A stretch of 64,000 nucleotides of DNA. Origin: Laceyella sediminis. Its GTDB lineage: Bacteria; Bacillota; Bacilli; Thermoactinomycetales; Thermoactinomycetaceae. A program made the position numbers and the translations under genes. Below are positions 25,583-34,034 of this stretch, one piece after another. Each line of letters starts with the position of its first letter. Positions within the stretch are counted from its first letter, which is position 1. The notes under the pieces are model-generated. The model searched no databases. It worked only from the letters and a program-made list of their open reading frames with translations, and was not told where the DNA came from. The DNA is taken from NCBI RefSeq assembly GCF_003003125.1, contig NZ_PVTZ01000003.1, positions 186,001 through 250,000 on the forward strand, read 5' to 3'.

Positions 25583-26851
25583 ATGAATTACGATGTCATC
25601 GTGATCGGCGGTGGACCGGCAGGCTTGATGGCCAGCGCCGCGGCCGGAATGCACGGCGCCCGCGTCCTGCTCTTGGACAAAGGCGAAAAACTCGGTAAAA
25701 AACTGGCTATCTCGGGAGGCGGCCGGTGCAATGTCACCAATATCAAAGAGATTGACGAATTAATCCAGAACATTCCCGGCAACGGACGGTTTTTATACAG
25801 TGTTTTCTCCGTCTTCAACAATCGCGATCTCATGCATTTTTTTGAAGACCTTGGCGTGGCCTTGAAAGAAGAAGACAATGGGCGGATGTTTCCCGTGACT
25901 GACAGCGCCAAAACCGTGGTACAAGCCCTGGTGAAAAAAGTGAAAATGGTCGGAACAACGATCCGCGTAAATACGCCCGTCAAACGGGTGCTTTATGAAA
26001 ACGACCGGGTCGTTGGCGTCGAAACGCAAGACAAGGAAAGAATCTATGCGCCATCGGTCATTGTGGCAACAGGGGGAAAGGCGGCTTCCCACACCGGTTC
26101 CAGCGGGGATGGTTACGCCTGGGCGGAAGCGGCTGGTCATACGATCACCGAACTGTTTCCCACCGAAGTCCCCCTCACGTCATCCGAAGCACTGATCAAG
26201 CAACGGACCCTGCAAGGCTTGTCCCTGCGAGATGTGGCACTTAGCGTGCTCAATCCCAAAGGTAAGAAAATCATCGAACACCGCGGAGACATGCTATTCA
26301 CCCATTTCGGCCTGTCCGGCCCTATCGCGCTAAGATGCAGTCAGTTTGTCGTCAAGCAGTTGAAGAAAACGGGCGCACGCACGATTCCCGTGGCCATTGA
26401 CTTATTCCCCGACCAAAAAGCGGGACCGTGGGAAGAAAAGCTGTGGGCAGAAATGAAAACCAATCCAAAGAAAGCCGTGCGAAACATCTTAAAGCCCCTG
26501 ATCCCTGAACGCATGGTTCCTGTCTTGATGAATCGGGCGCAGATCGACGAAGATCTAAATGCCGCCAATCTTTCCCGGGAACAATTGCACCGATTGTGCC
26601 AAGAGGCCAAACAATTCATTATTGAAGTGAATGGCACACTGCCTTTGGAAAAAGCATTTGTTACTGGCGGTGGCGTGCATGTGAAAGAAATCGATCCCAA
26701 ATCGATGCAGTCGAAACGGATGGCCGGTTTGTATTTTTGCGGCGAGATTCTGGACATTCACGGATACACCGGCGGCTACAATATCACTGCGGCTTCTTGC
26801 ACCGGCTATGTGGCAGGCAAAAGCGCGGCCGAGCAGGCGGTCAGGAATTGA
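25583..26851 (+). CDS. HI0933-type NAD(P)/FAD-dependent oxidoreductase (YtfP/BaiN-like)
   Basis: 422-residue flavoprotein of the HI0933 family. The FAD Rossmann [10 protein letters not shown] is at residues 9-18, the family motif [15 protein letters not shown] follows, and the C-terminus has [14 protein letters not shown] and [19 protein letters not shown]. The physiological reaction of this family is not established; one clade (BaiN) reduces bile-acid intermediates. AAAGGAG precedes the ATG by 8 nt. A small membrane-protein gene follows. Confidence 0.9.
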   Translation: MNYDVIVIGGGPAGLMASAAAGMHGARVLLLDKGEKLGKKLAISGGGRCNVTNIKEIDELIQNIPGNGRFLYSVFSVFNNRDLMHFFEDLGVALKEEDNGRMFPVTDSAKTVVQALVKKVKMVGTTIRVNTPVKRVLYENDRVVGVETQDKERIYAPSVIVATGGKAASHTGSSGDGYAWAEAAGHTITELFPTEVPLTSSEALIKQRTLQGLSLRDVALSVLNPKGKKIIEHRGDMLFTHFGLSGPIALRCSQFVVKQLKKTGARTIPVAIDLFPDQKAGPWEEKLWAEMKTNPKKAVRNILKPLIPERMVPVLMNRAQIDEDLNAANLSREQLHRLCQEAKQFIIEVNGTLPLEKAFVTGGGVHVKEIDPKSMQSKRMAGLYFCGEILDIHGYTGGYNITAASCTGYVAGKSAAEQAVRN

Positions 26852-26901
26852 TCTTGTTGCCCCACTTTACGAACGAAATCGGCACTCTTTTTAGTTGACA
26901 A

Positions 26902-26927
26902 ACCCGGCGTCAATAAAAACGCCGGGT
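26902..26927. terminator. Hairpin downstream of the YtfP-like gene
   Basis: Perfect 9-bp arms ACCCGGCGT (26902-26910) and ACGCCGGGT (26919-26927). There is no U-run on the plus strand, so it may be a weak terminator, a 3'-end stabiliser or part of the leader of the following small gene. Confidence 0.45.
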
Positions 26928-27008
26928 CAAGCAATGCATAGATTCTCTCTCAGAGAAAATACTATGGTCAATCATTGTCGTCCTGTGGAAAGGGGTAGCC
27001 GTGTTAGC

Positions 27009-27113
27009 ATGAGCATATTAAATTGGACTTTGTTGATCATCTTTATTTCCATTCCTTTTGTGGCTATCGCATGGTGGCAAATCAAAGCCAGCAAAGCGAA
27101 TAAACAAAAATGA
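27009..27113 (+). CDS. Small single-pass membrane protein
   Basis: A 34-residue frame with one TM helix (about 5-23: LNWTLLIIFISIPFVAIAW) and a basic tail KASKANKQK. An SD-like GGAAAGGGG lies 12 nt upstream, a little far. Compact hydrophobic-then-basic proteins of this kind are common in Bacilli, but I recognise no family. The open frame continues upstream to 26895 without a better start. Confidence 0.5.
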   Translation: MSILNWTLLIIFISIPFVAIAWWQIKASKANKQK

Positions 27114-27171
27114 CGGCAGCGCAAACACATCTTTTTTTACATTTAAAATGAATATCTTTCGATTTTTTTAA

Positions 27172-27203
27172 TGAATGATTAATTAATTTAAATTAATCAT
27201 TCA
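27172..27203. promoter_or_regulatory. AT-rich 13-bp inverted repeat
   Basis: Perfect arms TGAATGATTAATT (27172-27184) and AATTAATCATTCA (27191-27203) around a 6-nt centre, in the promoter region of the 27287 gene. Its symmetry suggests an operator. The TGAATGA/TCATTCA ends recall a FadR box, but the spacing is far too wide. Confidence 0.45.
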
Positions 27204-27230
27204 CTTCAAACATTTATTCACCCAACATGC

Positions 27231-27272
27231 TAGAATAAAACGGGGGCGCGGTTAAGCCCCCGTTTTATTCTA
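27231..27272 (+). promoter_or_regulatory. 17-bp perfect inverted repeat abutting an SD
   Basis: Arms of 17 nt (27231-27247 and 27256-27272; TAGAATAAAACGGGGGC and its exact complement) with an 8-nt loop. The repeat ends one base before the AGGAGG SD of the 27287 gene. It could end upstream transcription or form a leader hairpin that controls or stabilises the mRNA. Confidence 0.7.
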
Positions 27273-27286
27273 CAGGAGGGATGGCA

Positions 27287-27727
27287 ATGTTTCATATCTT
27301 ACGTCAACTTATACTCGCCTTCTTACTGGTCTTCTCCGTCATGCTGCCTGTCCAAGCAGAAGCCGGGGTGCCTGAACAGCAAACTGTCAGCATCGAATCA
27401 TGGCCTGTTGTGACCATCACCGGTACAATTCAATCTCTACCCGGATATGACTCCGACGGGGAGCACCAATACGCACTGATCAGCAACGTCCGCCGCGTCA
27501 GTGGATCTGTATCTGTACCTAGCACAATCTTCGCGTCCATCCGGATCGATGAGCGGGGAACGGAAGGAGCCCTTCCCTTGCGCGTCGGTTCTTCCATCCA
27601 AATCAAAGGGGAATTCATCCCTGAAGATGAGGCTTACAAAACACCGGAAAACTGCTGTTACGCCGTGATCCATTTCACACATGATCCTGTCGGATACGTA
27701 TATTACAATGGCGTCTATTACAGATGA
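27287..27727 (+). CDS. Secreted protein of unknown function
   Basis: 146 residues. An N-terminal signal peptide is clear: short basic start, hydrophobic LILAFLLVFSVMLPV and a probable cleavage after AEA or QAEA near residue 25. The mature part is beta-rich and soluble-looking (VVTITGTIQSLPGYDSDGEH, SVPSTIFASIRIDE), contains a Cys pair PENCCYAVI and ends aromatic (GYVYYNGVYYR). ATG 27287 is 7 nt from AGGAGG and is preferred to the ATG at 27281. I recognise no family; the pattern resembles small OB-like secreted proteins, but that is a guess. Confidence 0.7.
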   Translation: MFHILRQLILAFLLVFSVMLPVQAEAGVPEQQTVSIESWPVVTITGTIQSLPGYDSDGEHQYALISNVRRVSGSVSVPSTIFASIRIDERGTEGALPLRVGSSIQIKGEFIPEDEAYKTPENCCYAVIHFTHDPVGYVYYNGVYYR

Positions 27728-27750
27728 TTGCCCTTCCCATGTGATAGCGC

Positions 27751-27797
27751 ACCTGATCCGTGGCAAGCGTACATTTGCCGCAGATCAGGTCTTTTTT
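27751..27797 (+). terminator. Terminator of the secreted-protein gene
   Basis: Arms ACCTGATC (27751-27758) and GATCAGGT (27783-27790), with an inner GGCAA/TTGCC stem, followed by CTTTTTT. Confidence 0.88.
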
Positions 27798-27878
27798 ATG
27801 CCCTGAATCCATGTTTTCCCGCCACGTATGGGAATATAATGTGAAGCAAGCCCCATTCCACAAAACCCACTTCACAAC

Positions 27879-27896
27879 GTAACAATGTTATGTTAC
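27879..27896. promoter_or_regulatory. Palindrome upstream of yhbD, possible MerR-type operator
   Basis: GTAACA-ATGTTA-TGTTAC (27879-27896) is an 18-nt dyad 25 nt before the yhbD start. Because the gene product has a MerR-like HTH, autoregulation through this site is plausible. Confidence 0.5.
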
Positions 27897-27921
27897 ACTA
27901 TCGACAAAGGAGGGTGCCGCG

Positions 27922-28560
27922 ATGGAGCAGGAACTCATTTCCAAAAAGGACCTACTGGAGCTGACCGGAATCTCTTATGGCCAGCTTTACCGATGGAAGC
28001 GCAAAAACCTCATTCCCGAAGAATGGTTTATTCGCAAATCGACTTACACCGGGCAAGAAACTTTCTTTCCCAAAGAGCAAATCCTCGATCGGGTAGAGAA
28101 AATCAAAAACCTGAAAGATGATCTCTCTCTGGATGAGATTGCCGGCATGTTCTCCACCGTTCCAATAACCACCGCGCTGGAGAGACACGAATTAATCGAA
28201 CGTAACATTGTTTCGAATATTGCTCTGAAATTGTACACGCAACAGTTTGCTGAGCAACAACGCTTCACATTTAAAGAAGTTCTCCACATCTACATTCTCG
28301 ACAAATTGCTCTCCAAAGGAGACATCAACCTGGAGGAAGGAAAGACGCTCCTCCAACTGTTGCACGACCACTTTGGGAAAGTGGAGCAAGCCGGTGGGCA
28401 ACTAATCTTCATTCGCAAAATGGGTGTCACTTCATTTATTCTGGCCCAATCAGGAGACATCTATTTTGAAGAAGGCGTCCGCGTGGTATTCACCATGAAT
28501 CTGTTGACCTGCATTGAAGAATGCAAATTGAAATGGCATGGAGGCGAGTCGCATGGATAA
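27922..28560 (+). CDS. yhbD: YhbD-like protein (DUF4004), MerR-like HTH
   Basis: 212 residues. The N-terminal 75 residues form a MerR-like HTH (ISKKDLLELTGISYGQLYRW, then FFPKEQILDRVEKIKNLKDD and LSLDEIAGMF); the rest is the uncharacterised YhbD region. In B. subtilis yhbD precedes the bactofilin genes yhbE and yhbF. The same pairing here, with an 8-nt overlap into the bactofilin gene, supports a link to bactofilin expression or function. AAAGGAGGG precedes the ATG. Confidence 0.8.
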   Translation: MEQELISKKDLLELTGISYGQLYRWKRKNLIPEEWFIRKSTYTGQETFFPKEQILDRVEKIKNLKDDLSLDEIAGMFSTVPITTALERHELIERNIVSNIALKLYTQQFAEQQRFTFKEVLHIYILDKLLSKGDINLEEGKTLLQLLHDHFGKVEQAGGQLIFIRKMGVTSFILAQSGDIYFEEGVRVVFTMNLLTCIEECKLKWHGGESHG

Positions 28561-29284
28561 AGAAAACCGCCGTGATTTGACTATCTCTGGTACCGGAAGC
28601 GCCAATGGCGGCGTATACGACCGTTTAAGCATTAATGGCGAGGGACGCATCCACGGCGATGTGGACTGCAACAGCATCAAAGCTTACGGCGTGACCACAT
28701 TTAAAGGCAACATCAAAGCCGAACGGTTTGACATCGTGGGGGAAACCACAGTCAAGGGCGAGGTACACACCGATGAAATGAAAGTGAAAGGGCAAGCGCA
28801 CATACACGGGCAAGCGCATTGCCAAGAGCTGACAGTGATCGGGTCTGCCACTGTCAACGGCAATCTGACCGGTGAAGAAATTGAAATCAAAGGCGGTGCC
28901 ACCGTCAATGGGGATTGCTCTGCAGAATCGTTCCAAGCGCGCGGAGGGTTCACCATCGATGGCCTACTTAACGCGGGGCTAATCCACGTGCGGCTATATG
29001 GCAAATGCCAAGCAAGGGAAATCGGCGGGGAAACGATCCGCGTCGAGAAAGACGGATTGGATTTCTCCCTTGTCAAATGGCTTAAGTCCATCCTCCACTA
29101 CACCAATGAACTGGTCGCCGACACCATCGAAGGCGATGATATTTACCTGGAGAAAACCAAAGCCAAAGTCGTACGCGGCAACAACGTCCTCATCGGTCCC
29201 GGTTGTGAGATCGAACTTGTGGAATACAAAAATCACTTTGAACAAAAAGGAGATTCGATCGTAAAAGAACACAATCAGGTCTGA
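28553..29284 (+). CDS. Bactofilin-like polymer-forming protein
   Basis: 243 residues of short right-handed beta-helix repeats (GEGRIHGDVDCNSIKAYG, GETTVKGEVHTDEMKVKG, QAHIHGQAHCQELTVIG, GSATVNGNLTGEEIEIKG, GGATVNGDCSAESFQARG), the bactofilin (DUF583) fold. Such proteins polymerise into cytoplasmic filaments. The C-terminal part after about residue 165 is less regular. ATG 28553 has GGAGG 8 nt upstream, inside the end of yhbD. It corresponds to one of the Bacillus YhbE/YhbF pair; only one copy is present here. Confidence 0.85.
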   Translation: MDKENRRDLTISGTGSANGGVYDRLSINGEGRIHGDVDCNSIKAYGVTTFKGNIKAERFDIVGETTVKGEVHTDEMKVKGQAHIHGQAHCQELTVIGSATVNGNLTGEEIEIKGGATVNGDCSAESFQARGGFTIDGLLNAGLIHVRLYGKCQAREIGGETIRVEKDGLDFSLVKWLKSILHYTNELVADTIEGDDIYLEKTKAKVVRGNNVLIGPGCEIELVEYKNHFEQKGDSIVKEHNQV

Positions 29285-29298
29285 GGTTCCCCGCCAGG

Positions 29299-29327
29299 CA
29301 TCCGCCCCAAACGGCGGATGTTTTTTT
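29299..29327 (+). terminator. Terminator of the yhbD-bactofilin operon
   Basis: Arms CATCCGCC (29299-29306) and GGCGGATG (29313-29320), then seven T. Confidence 0.9.
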
Positions 29328-29521
29328 GTAAATCCGGAGAGTGAATAACAAATCATTTTTTTAAACAATTTTTAAAAAACCGCAAAATAGGATCAAAAAA
29401 GACTCAGATACACATTTTTTAATTATTTATTTCAAATTATATAAACTTTGCGATTTAATGCGAAAAAACGCTAGACAAATCATTATCAAAAAAATAAGAT
29501 TAAAGCAAAGAGGTGATCACA

Positions 29522-30847
29522 GTGAACGTGAATGACTTAAAAACATTGGGTGAAGCCTTGCGAAAGATACGCAAAGAAAAAGGCTTGCGCTTAAAAGACT
29601 TGGAGGATGAGCATATCTCTTTTGCCACCATCAGCAGTATTGAGCGAGGCATTCCGACGGTTAAACCTCAAAACCGCGAATACTATTGTAAAAAACTTGG
29701 ATTTAACATCGAAGACATTCCCCAATTGATCCATCGCGAACAAAGGGAACACAAGCAATTGGAAAACTTGCTCTTCCTTATAGAAACATGTATCAACCTT
29801 GATTGCGATGGCGCATTGGAGCGGCTTCGCTTTCTGCAAAAGCATACCCAAGGCGGGTATATGGATATCATTCTGTATCTGAAAGGCTTGTGTTACGTTA
29901 AGAAAAACAACTTAAAAACGGCTGAGAAGTTTTTCAAACAATCCATCCAACATATTAACTCTAAGCCGTTCTTATCCAACAGCAATATTAAAGCCGCCTG
30001 TTACAAGGAATTGGGTCGCATTTATTATCAACGGGACAACTCGCTCCAACAAGCGCTTGAATATACCAACAAAGGCTTGGCCGCATATAATGAAAATGCC
30101 GACCGCCAAGAAATCAAATATTTCTTGATGATCGACAAAGTGTCTTTCCTAGAAAAACAATATCGCATTGATGAAGCTTTGCAGACTCTGGATGAACTGT
30201 GGAACTCCATCCAAGATATCAACAGTTTGGAAGTAAAGCTCAATATGTATGAGTTGAAGGCGACGCTGCTCAATCAGAAGAAAAAATACGAAAAAGCGTT
30301 GCAATATGCCAAAGAAGGATTATTTATCGCCCGTGAAAACGGAACCCATGAAAAAGGAGTTGAGCTACTCACTGTTTGGGGGAATATCCTGCAAAACGCG
30401 GATGACTATATGACCGCCGAAAATTGTTACAATCTGGCTCTCCGCCTTGAAGGAAAACTCAAGGACAAAAAATATGTGTTAGTCTCCACCCATACGCAAC
30501 TCGGGAAACTGTACAGCAAAATGAAAAAATACGATCAATCATATGAACAGCTGACCACAGCGGTAGCCAAAGGCCGCAAATACAACGACGCCCATCGCTT
30601 CTGCGAATCACTGGTCGCTCTAGGTGATTACTATCTTGAGACAGGGAAACACCAGGAAGCCATTCAACCCTATGACGAAGCATTAACTATCACCAACCAA
30701 TATTCCTTCCAACGCCTGAAAGAACGAATCTTACTCAACTTATCTGAGTGTTGGAAAAACATCGGCAACAATGAGAAGTACATTTCACTCCTCGTAGAGT
30801 TGCAATCCGAACTTCGGTTGCGCGAACAGGAAGTAGCACAAGCCTGA
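29522..30847 (+). CDS. RRNPP-like HTH-TPR transcriptional regulator
   Basis: 441 residues. An N-terminal Xre-type HTH (LGEALRKIRKEKGLRLKDLE, then ATISSIERGIPTV) is followed by about nine TPR-like repeats to the C-terminus, the layout of PlcR/NprR/Rap-type peptide sensors. Start: GTG 29522, 6 nt from AGAGGTG, is preferred to the GTG at 29513 that overlaps it. No short exported-peptide gene follows; the convergent YdcF-like gene ends 1 nt away. It shares architecture with the gene at 50428 and with the relic at 52095, so this genome carries a family of them. Confidence 0.8.
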   Translation: MNVNDLKTLGEALRKIRKEKGLRLKDLEDEHISFATISSIERGIPTVKPQNREYYCKKLGFNIEDIPQLIHREQREHKQLENLLFLIETCINLDCDGALERLRFLQKHTQGGYMDIILYLKGLCYVKKNNLKTAEKFFKQSIQHINSKPFLSNSNIKAACYKELGRIYYQRDNSLQQALEYTNKGLAAYNENADRQEIKYFLMIDKVSFLEKQYRIDEALQTLDELWNSIQDINSLEVKLNMYELKATLLNQKKKYEKALQYAKEGLFIARENGTHEKGVELLTVWGNILQNADDYMTAENCYNLALRLEGKLKDKKYVLVSTHTQLGKLYSKMKKYDQSYEQLTTAVAKGRKYNDAHRFCESLVALGDYYLETGKHQEAIQPYDEALTITNQYSFQRLKERILLNLSECWKNIGNNEKYISLLVELQSELRLREQEVAQA

Positions 30848-30848
30848 C

Positions 30849-31499
30849 TCACAAACCCGTAATCTCTTTCTCAAGCGGCGTCAGATGACCGCGTTTTCCA
30901 TACGCCACCATGCGCAAATACTCACCGTACACCACCGCTCGGTGCGCCAACACTCGCGACCATCCCCAAGATGTTACAGGAATCTTGCCGATGGTCGTGA
31001 GTGCTGGGTAAGCTGCGAGGGTGATCCGCTCCGGCAGATGCCTCGTCAAGGTACGATGCTGCCTGCCCACAGCATACGCTTTGCTGACAAATAAAATCGT
31101 CGAAAGGCGACTCACGTCGACTCGTTGCAGTCCAAACCGGACATTTTCCAATGAATTGGCCGATTGATCTTCCCAGACCATCTTCTCTTTAGGAACCCCC
31201 AACTCCACCAACTTGTCACGAATCACCTGCGCTTCCGGCGTTCTTCCATAGGTCCAAGTGTGGTGTCGCGTGGCATTTTCCTTATACCCCCCAGTGATCA
31301 AAACCTGCTTGATGATCCCTTGCTGATAGGCGTGTGCCGCCGTTATCCAGATTTCTGGATGAGAGCCCCCAAAAACAAACAACAAATCATAACACGGCAC
31401 TGTGCGCTCGGTCAGATCAGGCCTGAAGACAAGCTCTGTCAACGCCCGGATTTGTGCCGCACTGAGCGGAGGAACGCTGGGGAATTTCGGAATGCTCAT
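30849..31499 (-). CDS. YdcF/ElyC-like DUF218 protein
   Basis: 216 residues of the DUF218 (YdcF/SanA/ElyC) fold: LLFVFGGSH near the start of the domain, ITGGYKENATRH, ENVRFGLQRVD and ILFVSKAYAVGRQHRTLTRH. Family members influence envelope metabolism in E. coli, but most, including YdcF itself, have unsettled functions. No TM segment is seen, so it should be cytosolic. GGAGGCGATGAG precedes ATG 31499. It is convergent with the RRNPP-like regulator. Confidence 0.82.
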   Translation of the reverse strand: MSIPKFPSVPPLSAAQIRALTELVFRPDLTERTVPCYDLLFVFGGSHPEIWITAAHAYQQGIIKQVLITGGYKENATRHHTWTYGRTPEAQVIRDKLVELGVPKEKMVWEDQSANSLENVRFGLQRVDVSRLSTILFVSKAYAVGRQHRTLTRHLPERITLAAYPALTTIGKIPVTSWGWSRVLAHRAVVYGEYLRMVAYGKRGHLTPLEKEITGL

Positions 31500-31644
31500 C
31501 TCATCGCCTCCTCATCGCCGTCTGCCCAATTCATCTCCCCCTTTTCCCCTCTCCCCTTTCGCTCAAACCCTCTTGTCACGCATGAAGGGAATCACGCCAT
31601 TTTATGTTATAATTTCGTGTATCTAGGTTTTGAGGAGGACAAGC

Positions 31645-33030
31645 ATGGTTTCACTGCCAGAAGACTACTTGAAGCAGATGCGTGCATTGCTTCAGGAGGA
31701 ATACGAAACGTTTATCCATACATATGAAGAAGCGCCCACCCGTAGCCTGCGCGTCAACACGCTTAAACTATCCCCCGCGCAATTGGCTGAACGTGTCGCT
31801 TTTCATCTGCAACCGATTCCCTGGTGCAGGGAAGCCTTTTATTATGATCATGAGCAGGACCGACCGGGCAAGCATGTCTACCATGCCGCTGGCCTTTACT
31901 ACATTCAAGATGCCAGTGCGATGTCGCCGGCAGAGGCGCTTGCGCCACAGCCCGGTGAAACGGTATTGGATCTGTGTGCCGCCCCCGGCGGAAAGACAAC
32001 GCAAATCGCGGCGAAGATGCAAGGCCAGGGTCTCCTCGTCGCCAATGAGATCGATGGTAAACGGATCAAGGCGTTGGTGGAGAACCTCGAACGATGCGGG
32101 GTGACTAACGCGGTAGTACTAAATGAAAACCCGTTGCGTTTGACCGATCGTTTCGCTGGCTTTTTTGACCGCATCTTAATCGACGCGCCCTGTTCGGGGG
32201 AAGGGATGTTCCGCAAAGACAAAGATGCCCGTGAACGCTGGAGTGTGCGGGCCACAAAAAAATGCGCTGATCTCCAGTTAGAAATCGTGTCCGCCGCCGC
32301 CCCTATGCTGAAACCCGGCGGAAGGTTGGTCTACTCTACCTGCACCTTCAATCCGCAAGAAAACGAGCAGTTGCTGGTTCGCTTCCTGATGAAGCACCCT
32401 GAGTTCCGCTTGGTGCCGGTGCCGCAAGCGGAGCATTATCAGCCGGGACGACCCGATTGGACTACTTCCGCCGACCCCGAATTGAGCAAAGCAGCTCGGC
32501 TCTGGCCGCATCACTTGCGGGGGGAAGGACATTTTGTGGCCGTCTTGGAAAAAGACCCCGACGCGGAGGAAAGCAAGCAACGGCCCGGCAAATTTCCGCC
32601 CGTCCATGCGCAAGCTAAAAAGCTTTGGCAACAATTTGCCGCAGAGACATTTCGCGAACCCGATCACATACAAGGTCAGTTAACCCTGTACGGCGAACAT
32701 CTGTATTTAGTTCCTGACGAACTGCCTTCCTTGAAAGGATTAAAAGTGGAGCGACCGGGACGTTACTTGGGTCAAGTCAAGAAGAGTCATTTTGCTCCTT
32801 CCCACGCCTTGGCCTTATCCGTTTGGCCGGATCAAGTAACGCAAACAGTCAATTTCAACGCAGACGATCCTAACCTGTTGCTGTATCTACAGGGAGAGGC
32901 ATTGCCAGTTTCGCGGAAAAAAGGCTGGACCTTGGTCAGTGTTGACGGTTTTGGACTCGGCTGGGGAAAAGTGTCGGGCGGTCTCTTAAAAAACCATTAC
33001 CCCAAATGGTTACGCTGGGATAAATATTAA
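31645..33030 (+). CDS. RsmF/NSUN-type RNA cytosine-C5 methyltransferase
   Basis: SAM-dependent methyltransferase making m5C in rRNA or tRNA, 461 residues. The SAM site is LDLCAAPGGKTTQIA, and the two catalytic cysteines are in DAPCSGEGM and YSTCTFNPQENE. The C-terminal region after about residue 300 (a PUA-like part with LTLYGEHLYLVPDELP) places it in the RsmF/YebU group. GAGGAGG sits before ATG 31645. A TATAAT near 31607 may be its -10, but no good -35 was found. Confidence 0.92.
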   Translation: MVSLPEDYLKQMRALLQEEYETFIHTYEEAPTRSLRVNTLKLSPAQLAERVAFHLQPIPWCREAFYYDHEQDRPGKHVYHAAGLYYIQDASAMSPAEALAPQPGETVLDLCAAPGGKTTQIAAKMQGQGLLVANEIDGKRIKALVENLERCGVTNAVVLNENPLRLTDRFAGFFDRILIDAPCSGEGMFRKDKDARERWSVRATKKCADLQLEIVSAAAPMLKPGGRLVYSTCTFNPQENEQLLVRFLMKHPEFRLVPVPQAEHYQPGRPDWTTSADPELSKAARLWPHHLRGEGHFVAVLEKDPDAEESKQRPGKFPPVHAQAKKLWQQFAAETFREPDHIQGQLTLYGEHLYLVPDELPSLKGLKVERPGRYLGQVKKSHFAPSHALALSVWPDQVTQTVNFNADDPNLLLYLQGEALPVSRKKGWTLVSVDGFGLGWGKVSGGLLKNHYPKWLRWDKY

Positions 33031-33051
33031 TATCATGAGCAAGAGAAGTGA

Positions 33052-33094
33052 CAAGGCATTTGCGTCCGGATGCAACCAACACGCAAATGCCTTG
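33052..33094. terminator. 14-bp perfect hairpin between convergent genes
   Basis: CAAGGCATTTGCGT (33052-33065) and its exact complement (33081-33094). It lies 22 nt after the methyltransferase stop and 56 nt after the end of the convergent sigma-factor gene. There is no good U-run on either side, so terminator function is likely but unproven. Confidence 0.6.
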
Positions 33095-33149
33095 TATAAA
33101 ATGCTTCTACGATTAGGACTTGTCCACGTCGGTATTGATTAAGCGTACC

Positions 33150-34034
33150 TCAGGCCAGCCCCTGTATCTCCTTTTGCACAGCCATCAATTTATCCGGATT
33201 GACAACCATGTAGATCGCCTTGATGCGCTCCTCTTGCATGTGAAACGAAAGGACACAAAAAACCTGATTGCCATCTAGCGCAACGATGCCTGGTTGCCCG
33301 TTGACGTTGCGCATCTGGAATGACGCCCCCGCCGGCACCTTGGGCAAGGTTCCAGCAAAGAAACGAATAATGCGGTCCATGCCCAAGATCGGATGGATCG
33401 CCGCTCTGACCTTACCACCGCCATCGGTGATCAGGGTCACATCTGTCGACAGCAGATCCAACAATTGATTCACATTTCCGATTGATAGCGCCTGGATAAA
33501 CTGTTCAACCACTGTCCCCGCCTTCTCATGCATTTCCCCACCATTTGCAGGGACGCCATGGATGCTTCGTTTAGCTCGGCTGAAGATTTGCCGGCAATTC
33601 ACACTGCTTTTGTTTACAATCTCCGCTATTTCATCGTAATCAAACTGCAAAACCTCCCGCAACAAAAACACAACGCGTTCCGTCCAAGATAGCTGCTGCA
33701 ACAGCAATAGATAGGCTGTGGAAATCGTCTCTTTCTGCACATACTGTTCCGAAAGCTCATCTGGATTTCTATCTGTAATGATCGGCTCCGGCAACCACGG
33801 ACCGACATATACCTCACGCTGTTTGCGGGCTGATTTGAGCAAGTCGATGCAACGATGGGTCACTATTTTGCACAAATAAGATTTTGGATTGCGCACATGG
33901 GCTGACGGGATTTCATTCAAGGAAATAAACGCTTCCTGTACAATGTCTTCCGCATCCATCATGCTACCCAACATGCGGTATGCCAGTGATATAAGCAAAG
34001 GCTTCGTTTCTGCGTACAGTTTCTCTGTTTCCAT
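33150..34034 (-). CDS. ECF41-family RNA polymerase sigma factor
   Basis: 294 residues. Sigma region 2 (AYRMLGSMMDAEDIVQEAF) and region 4 (LLREVLQFDYDEIAEIV) are followed by a SnoaL-like C-terminal extension. The ECF41 hallmarks are all visible: WLPEP in the linker (residues 80-84), DGGGKVR (204-210) and NPDK near the end (279-282). These sigma factors lack a separate anti-sigma and are controlled by their own C-terminal domain. The start codon overlaps the stop of the upstream oxidoreductase gene by one base (TGATG), so the two are translationally coupled. Confidence 0.93.
   Translation of the reverse strand: METEKLYAETKPLLISLAYRMLGSMMDAEDIVQEAFISLNEIPSAHVRNPKSYLCKIVTHRCIDLLKSARKQREVYVGPWLPEPIITDRNPDELSEQYVQKETISTAYLLLLQQLSWTERVVFLLREVLQFDYDEIAEIVNKSSVNCRQIFSRAKRSIHGVPANGGEMHEKAGTVVEQFIQALSIGNVNQLLDLLSTDVTLITDGGGKVRAAIHPILGMDRIIRFFAGTLPKVPAGASFQMRNVNGQPGIVALDGNQVFCVLSFHMQEERIKAIYMVVNPDKLMAVQKEIQGLA

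Noticed and set aside
27172-27203. FadR box before the secreted-protein gene
   Set aside because: TGAATGA/TCATTCA ends are present but separated by 18 nt rather than about 4, so FadR is unlikely to bind.
29285-29521. Short peptide gene before the first RRNPP-like regulator
   Set aside because: The AT-rich stretch holds a terminator but no SD-linked short frame with a signal sequence.
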